Below are positions 1-6,109 of a DNA stretch of 24,418 bases, piece by piece; positions within the stretch are counted from its first letter, which is position 1, and every line of letters starts with the position of its first letter. Both the position numbers and the translations under genes were made by a program. The stretch is from the NCBI GenBank assembly GCA_900552945.1, contig USBI01000025.1, positions 1 through 24,418 of the forward strand, given 5' to 3'. The stretch is from an uncultured Oscillospiraceae bacterium. Lineage in GTDB: Bacteria; Bacillota; Clostridia; Oscillospirales; Ruminococcaceae. The notes under the pieces are model-generated. The model did not search any database, was not told the origin of the DNA, and worked only from the letters and a program-made list of their open reading frames with translations.

Positions 1-39
1 CTCCGGTCTCGTGGGCTCGGAGATGTGTATAAGAGACAG
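1..39. other. Nextera adapter remnant (artefact)
   Basis: Positions 6-39 match the Nextera read-2 transposase adapter, ending in the 19-base mosaic end AGATGTGTATAAGAGACAG. This is library-preparation sequence, not genome; the first genomic base is about 40. Translation of this adapter gives the contaminant peptide [10 protein letters not shown]. The inverted counterpart is at the other end of the window. Confidence 0.97.
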
Positions 40-1557
40 CTTTTCTAATACGGCCGAAGCGAGCGGATGCTCGCTGGGCGCTTCCAACGAAGCCGCCAGC
101 CGGAGCAGTTCGGTTTCGGCTGTGCCGTTCATGCCGATGAGGTCGGTGACCGCCGGGCTTCCTTCGGTGATGGTGCCGGTCTTGTCGAGCACCACGGTGT
201 CGATGGCGTGGAGAGTCTCCAGCGCCTCCGCCGACTTGATGAGGATGCCGTTTTCTGCTCCTTTGCCGGTCGCCACCATGATGGCAGTCGGGGTAGCAAG
301 CCCCAGCGCACAGGGGCAGGAGATGACCAGCACCGCGATGGCGGTAGAGAGCACGAACTCAAAATCCTTGCCGAGCAGCGCCCAGACAATGGCGGAGAGC
401 AGAGCAATGCCGATGACCGCCGGTACAAAGATGCGGCTCACCCGGTCGGCGAGCTTCGCGATCGGCGCTTTGCTGGCGCTTGCTTCTTCCACCAGACGGA
501 TGATCTGGGAAAGGGTGGTATCATCTCCTACACGGGAAGCGGTAAACCGGAAATAACCGGTTTTGTTGATGGAAGCCGCCATGACCCGGTCGCCGGGTGC
601 TTTTTCCACCGGGATGGGTTCGCCGGTCAGGGCGGATTCATCCACCGAGGAACTGCCTTCCGTTACCGTTCCATCCACCGGGATGGCGGCGCCCGGCCGC
701 ACAGCGATGAGATCGCCGACCTGCACCTGCTCCACCGGGATCTCTGTTTCCTCATTCCCGCGGACGACCAGCGCCGTTTTGGGCGCGAGGTCGATGAGCT
801 TGGCGATCGCCTGCGACGTCTTGCCTTTGGAGCGGGTCTCCAGGTATTTTCCCAGCGTGATGAGGGTGAGGATCATGGCGGAGGATTCAAAATACAGATC
901 CATGCTGTACTGGCTGACGACCGCGTCCAGCCCGTGTCCCAGCCCGTAGCCGATCCGGTAGATGGCAAAGACGCCGTAAACGAACGCCGCCGCGGACCCA
1001 ATGGCGATGAGCGAATCCATGTTGGGCGAACGCTTGATGAGCGCTTTGAACCCATGGATAAAATAAGAGCGGTTGATGACCAGGATGGGCAGCGTCAGCA
1101 GAAGCTGGGTGAGCGCAAAGGTGATGGCGTTCGGGTTGCCGTGCATGAACGCCGGCAGGGGAAGGCCCATCATATGCCCCATGGAAATGTAAAACAGCGG
1201 GATGAGAAAGATGAGGGAAAGAATAAACCGCCGTTTCATCGAACGGAGTTCCTCTTCCATCACACTGCCGTGTTCGTTTGCGGGGTTGCTTTTGTTTGCC
1301 GCGGGAGCGGAATCGTGCACCTCGGCGCGGTAACCGGCTTGTTCCACCGCCCGTTCGATGGCCTCTTCGGTCACCTCCGGCGAAAAGCGCACCTGCATGT
1401 TGTTGGCGAGCAGGTTGACCTGCACCTCTTCCACGCCGTCCAGCTTTTTGACGGCGCGTTCTACGGCGCCGGAACAGGCTGCGCAGGTCATGCCGTATAC
1501 ATCAAATTTTAAAGAGCAGGCGTTACTGCCTGAACCATTGTTTTTTTGCTGCTGCAT
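40..1557 (-). CDS. copA: Copper-translocating P1B-type ATPase CopA (3' end missing)
   Basis: Membrane ATPase exporting Cu(I) from the cytoplasm. The first 506 codons are present. Visible in order: an N-terminal heavy-metal domain with GMTCAAC (Cys25 and Cys28), a cluster of transmembrane segments from about residue 105, the actuator motif DESALTGEP, the metal-binding CPC motif at residues 414-416, the phosphorylation motif DKTGT (Asp458) and the P1B-specific SEHPLA motif just before the break. A full protein would be about 750-800 aa, so the rest of the N-domain, the GDGxND hinge and the last helices lie beyond the contig end. The ATG at 1557 follows a GAGGTG ribosome-binding site. A strong promoter and a CsoR-type palindrome lie directly upstream, indicating copper-inducible expression. 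CPC plus a single HMA domain fits Cu(I) better than Zn/Cd. Confidence 0.95.
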
Positions 1558-1592
1558 ATATGAGTTCACCTCACCCGATTTTTAATTGATTA

Positions 1593-1616
1593 ATACACCA
1601 CCCCTGGGGGGTGTAT
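1593..1616 (-). promoter_or_regulatory. CsoR-type copper operator
   Basis: A 24-bp near-perfect palindrome with ATACACC at one end, GGTGTAT at the other and a C4/G6 core. It lies 4 bp downstream of the copA -10 box, over the transcription start. G/C-tract palindromes of this form are the known binding sites of CsoR-family copper repressors, which release DNA on binding Cu(I). No csoR gene is in the window, so the regulator is inferred. Confidence 0.75.
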
Positions 1617-1620
1617 CTTT

Positions 1621-1648
1621 ATTATACTTTATTTGTATGATTTGTCAA
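1621..1648 (-). promoter_or_regulatory. copA promoter
   Basis: Read on the minus strand: a perfect -35 TTGACA (1648-1643), 16-bp spacer and perfect -10 TATAAT (1626-1621). The start site falls inside the CsoR-type palindrome, giving steric repression by a simple geometry. Confidence 0.85.
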
Positions 1649-1908
1649 CCGGTTTATACGCTTCACCTGAAAAAATTTACATAAATCCTTTTGGATGGGA
1701 TAGATGGGGTGAGAATTATGCGAGCATTGGCCGGAGTAGCGGTCGGGCACAGCGCACGGTTGATGGTGGAGAAAAACGGCACTTGACCCGGCGTTTCTTC
1801 TAGAACATCGGGCAGGCGTCGCAGGCGGGCTCCGTGTGGCATGAAACGTTTTTTCAATTTAGTCAACGGCTGCCTGCTGGAAAAACAGTTCCGGGCAAAA
1901 TCTGCGTC
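1649..1908. other. Gene-free stretch upstream of copA
   Basis: I see no supportable gene here. Frames on both strands are open for a while but lack ribosome-binding sites and family resemblance. Together with 1909-2198 it forms a 550-bp gap between the copA promoter and the 3' end of the next operon. It may contain decayed coding sequence: a short minus-strand frame near 1800-1850 ends in the cysteine-rich string CHTEPACDACPMF and a stop, but upstream of it the frame is closed. Confidence 0.5.
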
Positions 1909-1935
1909 AAAAAAGCTCCCGCGGCGTTTGCTGCA
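1909..1935 (-). terminator. Second (duplicated) intrinsic terminator
   Basis: Minus strand: a GCTCC...GGAGC hairpin with a mismatched upper stem, followed by T6. Nearly the same hairpin as at 2149-2175. It would act as a back-up terminator protecting the copA promoter region from read-through. Confidence 0.6.
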
Positions 1936-2148
1936 GGAGCAATGGAACGGGAGAAAAGCAGGCGGAACTTTTGTTGAGCGAAATCCGAAAAGGTACAGTT
2001 TGCGGTTGCTTTTTGAGTGGAAAAACAGTGACGGCGGGAGGGTACTTTGCATCACCGAAAAATCACACGGGCTATTTACAGGGTTTTCCGGGGAATGTTG
2101 TAATGCCGTTTGGAAAGAAATTCGACTCCGGCGGAAGCAAAGCGCCGT

Positions 2149-2175
2149 AAAAAAGCTCCCGCGGCGTTTGCCGCA
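2149..2175 (-). terminator. Intrinsic terminator of the acpS-nnrD operon
   Basis: Minus strand: GCTCCTGCGGC, loop AAAC, GCCGCGGGAGC and then T6. The stem is fully paired with one G-T wobble. It sits about 24 bp after the stop codon of the last operon gene. Confidence 0.85.
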
Positions 2176-2198
2176 GGAGCGAATGAGACGGAAGGATA

Positions 2199-2753
2199 TC
2201 AACCGGATGTTTCGTTGAGCGAAAAATCCGAAAAGGTGCAGTGCAGGCCGATGGAGGGCACATCCAGTGAGACCGGCTCTCCGGTCGTGGGGTCGAGGGC
2301 CAGATCAAAGCTGCCGGAGTTTGATTTGGAGGAAACAAGCAGATTGCCGTCCTGCTCCACCGTGTTTTGCAGTCCTTCCTTCAAAACGGTGTCAAACGCG
2401 CCTGCGAGGGCGGACGCGGCGGAAGAAGCAAGGAAAGAGGAAGGCTCCACGTCCAGCTTGAGGCCCTTGAAGTTTAGGCTGACCTCATCCTGCGAAAAAT
2501 CAAACTGAAGGCCGCTCAGCGCTTCCGGGGTGAGCATCGTCACCCGGATACAGCCATCCGCCGAACGGACGACCTCAGCGGTCGCCTCCATGTCGCCGTA
2601 GGTGAGGGTGGTGTTGCAGCGGAAGCTGGTGAGCTGATCGAGCAGACTGCTGTCCGCCGGGCTCCCTTTGTAAAACAATACCCTGCAAAACAAAAAGATG
2701 ATACATCCTATAAGCAGGATGACCGGAATCCAAAATGCCGCGCGCCGCTGCAT
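2199..2753 (-). CDS. Membrane-anchored protein of unknown function
   Basis: A 184-aa protein that I do not recognise. Residues 5-25 form one hydrophobic segment (FWIPVILLIGCIIFLFC) after a short basic N-terminus, so the rest is probably extracytoplasmic. The Cys in that segment lacks a clear lipobox. The remainder alternates short beta-prone strands (TLTYGDMEATAEVV, GLQFDFSQDEVSLNF, GSFDLALD), reminiscent of LolA/LppX-like or other lipid-carrier beta folds, but this is only an impression. Start: an ATG at 2759 is only 2 nt from AAGGAG, while the ATG at 2753 is 8 nt away, so 2753 is chosen. The ribosome-binding site overlaps the stop codon of the upstream acpS-nnrD gene, so it is the last gene of that operon. 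A strong terminator follows. Confidence 0.75.
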   Translation of the reverse strand: MQRRAAFWIPVILLIGCIIFLFCRVLFYKGSPADSSLLDQLTSFRCNTTLTYGDMEATAEVVRSADGCIRVTMLTPEALSGLQFDFSQDEVSLNFKGLKLDVEPSSFLASSAASALAGAFDTVLKEGLQNTVEQDGNLLVSSKSNSGSFDLALDPTTGEPVSLDVPSIGLHCTFSDFSLNETSG

Positions 2754-2765
2754 GAACATTGCTCC

Positions 2766-4100
2766 TTATGCGTTGCCGGGGTCCTCCTCGGCAAAGTGGT
2801 ACAGCTTAGGCAGGGAAGCAATCATGTCACTTGGGAGCATGCCGAGCATTGAACTTTCCGCCGCGGTGAGGTCGCCGGCCGCCCCGTGCAGATAAACGCC
2901 GCAGACTGCCGCGGCGCCGGGTTCCAGCCCCTGTGCCGCAAACGCCGCGATCATCCCCGCCAGCACGTCACCGCTGCCGCCCCGCGCCATACCGGCGTTG
3001 CCGGTGGTGTTGAGGTAGACTCTGCCGTCCGGCAGGGCAATGACGGTGACAGCGTCTTTGAGCACCACGACCGCCCGGTACTCCGCCGCGAATTCTTTTG
3101 CGGTTGAGATGGGGTCGGCTTTGATTTCGGAGATGGGCTTGCCGCACAGGCGGGACATCTCACCCAGATGCGGGGTGAGGATCAGACTGCCTTTTGCTGT
3201 TCGCAATATATCTATGCGGCGGGCGGCGCAGTTTATGCCGTCTGCGTCCAAAATAAGCGGGCAGGAAATGGTTTGTACCAGCTGTTCGGTGAGGGTCTGG
3301 GTGCTTTCCGAAATTCCCAGCCCGCAGCCCAGCAGAAAAGCACTGCTGGTTTGCGCAAGTTTTGATAGTTCGGGCAGAGCCAGTGCGGAAATGGTGCCGT
3401 TATCATCCATTGCCAGAGGATGATAGACCGGTTCATATAATTTTGCCGCCACCGCCTGGATGACCGGTTCCACCGAAGCGAGGGTGATGACCCCGGCGCC
3501 GCTTCTAAGTGCCGCATGGGTGCACAGTGCCGCGGCGCCCCGGTAGTTTTTGCATCCGGCAAGGATGGTGAGCTTTCCGTAGCTGCCCTTGTGGGAATCC
3601 GGCGCGCGGTGGGGGAACAGGCTGCGTACAAGTTCCGGCGTGATGGGAGTCCCGCCGGAAAAAGAGGGGCCGAACCGTTTTTGCAGCCGTTCGATGCGTT
3701 CCGGGGCAAGAGCCGGCAGGGAAGATGCTTCCTTTTTTTGAAGCAGAACAACGGCGCAGGCCATTCCCCCGTCGTGGGAAAGGGTGACCGAAGCGGTGCA
3801 CCGCCTTTGTTCAAGCAGTTGTTTTGCCTTCCCGGAACACAGCAGGTATGGCGCGCCGTTTGGCTGGCGCAGTACGCTGATTTCACTCAGGGAAAACCCC
3901 CGCACACCGGTGCCCAGAGCTTTGGCAAACGCTTCTTTTGCCGCGAAATTCGCCGCTGCGGACTCTGCCCGGCGGATATCGCTCAAATCTTTTAACATCT
4001 CCTGTTCTTCTGCCGAAAAAACCCTCGTTTGAAAACGAGGGTTTTTTAAGCAGCGTTCCATGTGGGAGACCGAAACCAGGTCAACGCCGCAGTTAATCAT
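2766..4100 (-). CDS. Fused holo-ACP synthase / ADP-dependent NAD(P)H-hydrate dehydratase
   Basis: A single 444-aa chain with two enzymes. Residues 1-120 are AcpS, which transfers 4'-phosphopantetheine from CoA to acyl carrier protein: GVDLV with Mg-binding Asp7, NPRFxxRVFS, FAAKEAFAKALGTG with Glu56, and LSHDGG. Residues about 150-440 are NnrD (YjeF C-terminal, ribokinase-like fold), which dehydrates damaged NAD(P)HX: KGSYGKLTILAG, LDADGIN, LTPHLGEM and the signature NAGMARGGSGDVLAG with Asp378. The linker, 121-150, is short. The NnrE epimerase domain usually fused to NnrD is absent. The ATG at 4100 was chosen because AcpS proteins begin MI-x-G-x-D; it overlaps the upstream stop codon, implying coupled translation. 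Key residues of both domains are present, so both activities are expected. Codons 18-29 hold a terminator-like hairpin. Confidence 0.93.
   Translation of the reverse strand: MINCGVDLVSVSHMERCLKNPRFQTRVFSAEEQEMLKDLSDIRRAESAAANFAAKEAFAKALGTGVRGFSLSEISVLRQPNGAPYLLCSGKAKQLLEQRRCTASVTLSHDGGMACAVVLLQKKEASSLPALAPERIERLQKRFGPSFSGGTPITPELVRSLFPHRAPDSHKGSYGKLTILAGCKNYRGAAALCTHAALRSGAGVITLASVEPVIQAVAAKLYEPVYHPLAMDDNGTISALALPELSKLAQTSSAFLLGCGLGISESTQTLTEQLVQTISCPLILDADGINCAARRIDILRTAKGSLILTPHLGEMSRLCGKPISEIKADPISTAKEFAAEYRAVVVLKDAVTVIALPDGRVYLNTTGNAGMARGGSGDVLAGMIAAFAAQGLEPGAAAVCGVYLHGAAGDLTAAESSMLGMLPSDMIASLPKLYHFAEEDPGNA
4016..4047. other. Perfect hairpin with T-tract inside the acpS coding region
   Basis: AAAAAACCCTCGTTT (4016-4030), 2-base spacer, then its exact complement (4033-4047). 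On either strand this reads as a GC-containing stem ending in T6, the form of an intrinsic terminator. It encodes residues 18-29 of AcpS, a conserved NPRFxxRVFS stretch, so it could have arisen from coding constraint alone. Translating ribosomes would mask it; untranslated mRNA could be terminated there. Confidence 0.7.
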
Positions 4101-4617
4101 TGACTTTCGCCGTCCTTGGAAGATATTCTTTGATGCTTTCCACCATCGCATCATTGGGGTTGAAGACCAGTAGGCAGTGCTGAAGGGTCGGGTTGTTCAT
4201 GATGAGATAATGCGCGTCCGGGTCGGCAGGTGAGGTGCAGGCAATAAGACGGGTGTTGAATTCATCGGAACGGGAATCAAACATGCCGGGGGTATACCGC
4301 CCGAACTCTTCGGCAAAGGTCACGTCAAACGTTGCAAGGCGTTTGCGCTTTGCTTTTCCCATGATTTTGTCCACATCCAGGTCGCCGTTTGTGAAGATGT
4401 ACTCATACTCGGTGTTGAGCAGGGGATAATAGGAAAACAGCGCGTAGATAACACCCGCGATGACGAGCAGAGGGAAGATGTAAAACTGCCCGGAAATCGG
4501 CAGAACGAAGATACAGGCAAGGATGAGCACCAGTGCTCCAAACAGAACACAGAATTTTTTAAAAAGGTCCTTGGATGTGTTTTTCTTGGTGACGAGCTGT
4601 TCTTTGTAAATATCCAT
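4093..4617 (-). CDS. Small two-helix membrane protein, possibly DUF6106-like
   Basis: A 174-aa protein, first gene of the operon. It begins MDIYKEQLVTKKN. Two hydrophobic segments (about residues 21-40 and 44-66) are separated by a short turn, followed by a soluble domain that starts YEYIFTNGDLDVDKIMGK and ends ...ESIKEYLPRTAKVND. I believe this resembles the Clostridia family DUF6106 but cannot confirm it; the function is unknown. The soluble half looks like a small membrane-tethered PH-like or bacterial PH domain. The ATG at 4617 follows AGGAGGAG at good spacing; upstream in-frame codons (to 4701) lack a ribosome-binding site. Its stop (4095-4093) overlaps the AcpS-NnrD start by 8 nt. Confidence 0.8.
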   Translation of the reverse strand: MDIYKEQLVTKKNTSKDLFKKFCVLFGALVLILACIFVLPISGQFYIFPLLVIAGVIYALFSYYPLLNTEYEYIFTNGDLDVDKIMGKAKRKRLATFDVTFAEEFGRYTPGMFDSRSDEFNTRLIACTSPADPDAHYLIMNNPTLQHCLLVFNPNDAMVESIKEYLPRTAKVND

Positions 4618-4647
4618 AAAGCGGACTCCTCCTGAAACAGAAATGAT

Positions 4648-4686
4648 GAAAAAGAAAACGCGCTGCCGAAAGGCGTTTTGCGGCAG
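4648..4686 (-). promoter_or_regulatory. Interleaved hairpins in the leader of the acpS-nnrD operon
   Basis: Two hairpins that cannot form together. Hairpin A pairs CTGCCG (4686-4681) with CGGCAG (4668-4663). Hairpin B pairs AAAACGC (4679-4673) with GCGTTTT (4661-4655) and is followed on the minus strand by CTTTTTC. The arrangement resembles an anti-terminator/terminator pair, but the stems are short and no sensor domain is recognised. Confidence 0.35.
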
Positions 4687-4785
4687 GTAAACACAGTGCA
4701 AAAACGTATTTTATAAACAGACCCGCCGTTTCAACAAGCGGCAGGGGCTGACCAGGGCAGGCGGTCTGACTCAAAAGATAACAGC

Positions 4786-4814
4786 ATTATACCATAAAAA
4801 GAACGGGAATACAA
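4786..4814 (-). promoter_or_regulatory. Promoter of the 4617-2199 operon
   Basis: Minus strand: extended -10 TGGTATAAT (TATAAT at 4791-4786) with a weak -35 TTGTAT at 4814-4809, spacing 17. It gives a leader of about 160 nt before the ATG at 4617. The pheST promoter fires in the opposite direction starting 11 bp away. Confidence 0.65.
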
Positions 4815-4824
4815 CGCAAAACCC

Positions 4825-4853
4825 TTGCAACAAAGCAAAAGATTTGTTATAAT
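4825..4853 (+). promoter_or_regulatory. pheST promoter
   Basis: -35 TTGCAA (4825-4830), 17-bp spacer, perfect -10 TATAAT (4848-4853). Transcription should start near 4860, giving a 145-nt leader before pheS. Confidence 0.8.
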
Positions 4854-4856
4854 AAT

Positions 4857-4936
4857 CCACAGCAAAACCCCTGTGGGAACACTGCTTTTCATCTCTCGTC
4901 AATGCCCCCATTCGGCGGTAGGTGACGGGTTTTTTT
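4857..4936 (+). promoter_or_regulatory. pheST leader with attenuator-like terminator
   Basis: The leader first forms CCACAG/CTGTGG (4857-4876, 8-nt loop), then a second hairpin closed by CGTCA (4897-4901) and TGACG (4923-4927) with further UGCC/GGUA pairing inside, followed by GGG and T7 (4930-4936). This is an intrinsic terminator between the promoter and the pheS start, so transcription must be conditionally allowed through. No T-box signature (AGGGTGGNACCGCG) is present. The seven-codon frame MPPFGGR lies inside the hairpin but has no clear ribosome-binding site. Confidence 0.6.
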
Positions 4937-5004
4937 ATTGCCCGGGAAACAAGCGGCGTTTTTACAGAAATGATATGGATAAACCAGATGAGGTGAACAG
5001 AACA

Positions 5005-6024
5005 ATGAAGGAACAGCTGGCACAGATCAAAGAACGTGCCCTGGCGGAGCTTTCCGCCTGCAACGCGGTCAAGGAACTGGAAGACCTGCGGGTAAAAGTC
5101 CTTGGCAAAAAAGGCGAACTGACCGGCATTTTAAAGCAGATGGGCAAGCTTTCTGCGGAAGAGCGTCCGGTCATTGGACAGCTGGCAAACGAAGTACGTG
5201 CAGAACTTGAAACGGCCATTGAGAGCCGTCGGGCGGAACTCAAGGAAAAACAGCTTGCCAGTCAGCTTGCGAGCGAACAGCTCGATGTGACCATGCCGGG
5301 CCGTCCGTTTGAACTTGGTTCGATGCATCCGCTTTCCCGCGTGCAGCGTGAGATTGAAGAGATTTTCATGGGCATGGGCTTTGATATTGCCGAAGGCCCG
5401 GAAGTCGAGTACGACCACTACAACTTTGAAAAGCTCAATATCCCGAAAGGCCATCCGGCCCGTGATACGCAGGATACCTTCTACATCAATGAAAACATCG
5501 TTCTGCGTTCGCAGACCTCACCGGTGCAGGTGCGTGTCATGGAACGGCAGAAGCCGCCCATCCGCATCATCTCCCCGGGCCGTGTTTACCGTTCGGACGC
5601 GATCGACGCCACCCATTCCCCGGTCTTCCATCAGATCGAGGGCCTTGTGGTGGATAAAGGCGTCACCATGGCGGACTTAAAAGGAACGCTGGAAATTTTC
5701 GTCAAGCGCCTTTACGGCGAGGATGCAAAAATTCGCTTCCGTCCGCATCACTTCCCGTTTACCGAACCTTCCGCTGAGGCGGATACCCAGTGCTTTGCCT
5801 GCGGCGGAAAAGGCTGCCGCCTCTGTAAGGGCGAAGGCTGGATTGAGCTGCTCGGCTGCGGTATGGTCCACCCGAAGGTGCTTGCCGGCTGCGGCATTGA
5901 CCCGGAAGTTTACAGCGGCTTCGCGTTCGGCATGGGGTTGGAACGTGTCGTTATGCGCCGTTACAGCATTGACGACCTGCGGCTGTTCTTTGAGAATGAC
6001 CTGCGGTTTTTGAAGCAGTTTTAA
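5005..6024 (+). CDS. pheS: Phenylalanine--tRNA ligase alpha subunit
   Basis: A 339-aa class II aminoacyl-tRNA synthetase subunit that activates phenylalanine with ATP and charges tRNA-Phe as an (alpha-beta)2 tetramer with PheT. It has the N-terminal tRNA-binding coiled coil (about residues 1-90), the HPxxR-like entry [14 protein letters not shown], the RDTQDTFY block, motif 2 with FHQIEG (residues 208-213), the cysteine-rich insert [17 protein letters not shown] and motif 3 [16 protein letters not shown] near 306-320. The length is typical. The ATG at 5005 follows GAGGTGA at 8 nt; the frame stays open upstream to the promoter, but no ribosome-binding site supports a longer protein. pheT follows after 85 bp. 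Expression is probably controlled by the leader attenuator. Confidence 0.97.
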   Translation: MKEQLAQIKERALAELSACNAVKELEDLRVKVLGKKGELTGILKQMGKLSAEERPVIGQLANEVRAELETAIESRRAELKEKQLASQLASEQLDVTMPGRPFELGSMHPLSRVQREIEEIFMGMGFDIAEGPEVEYDHYNFEKLNIPKGHPARDTQDTFYINENIVLRSQTSPVQVRVMERQKPPIRIISPGRVYRSDAIDATHSPVFHQIEGLVVDKGVTMADLKGTLEIFVKRLYGEDAKIRFRPHHFPFTEPSAEADTQCFACGGKGCRLCKGEGWIELLGCGMVHPKVLAGCGIDPEVYSGFAFGMGLERVVMRRYSIDDLRLFFENDLRFLKQF

Positions 6025-6109
6025 CCGGTATGATTTCCGGAAAAACAGTCGTAAAAAACAGCGGATTCCATAAAAACCGCAGAATTGTGCGTAAAGGAGC
6101 GTTCATCTC

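Larger units (their letters stand above)
1909..2242 (-). repeat. Diverged tandem duplication of a gene 3' end plus terminator
   Basis: Segment 1909-1999 resembles 2149-2242 at an offset of about 240 bp. Both contain, read on the minus strand, the string ACCTTTTCGGATTT and a CGCTCAAC block (the last codons of the 2199-2753 gene in the right copy), then a less conserved spacer, then a GC-rich hairpin and T6. In the left copy 2 bp are missing between the two blocks, breaking the frame, and the upstream coding sequence is not recognisable. It is therefore a decayed copy and not a gene. Confidence 0.6.

Noticed and set aside
11..556. Plus-strand frame beginning [10 protein letters not shown]
   Set aside because: Starts inside the adapter and runs antisense to copA.
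67..1512. Long plus-strand open frame antisense to copA
   Set aside because: Low-complexity Arg/His/Gly-rich translation typical of the shadow of a GC-rich gene; copA motifs on the minus strand are decisive.
1800..1850. Cysteine-rich tail CHTEPACDACPMF on the minus strand
   Set aside because: Could be the end of a decayed metal-binding protein, but only about 17 codons are open upstream; too little to call a pseudogene.
1663..2218. Open frames on both strands in the copA upstream gap
   Set aside because: No ribosome-binding site, cross two terminator hairpins, and repeat the terminator-encoded string KKLPRRL; not genes.
4825..5004. Upstream extension of pheS to a 399-aa protein
   Set aside because: Would run through the promoter and attenuator and lacks a ribosome-binding site; 339 aa from 5005 is the normal PheS length.
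4860..5004. T-box riboswitch before pheS
   Set aside because: No T-box core sequence, no stem I features, and the leader is too short.
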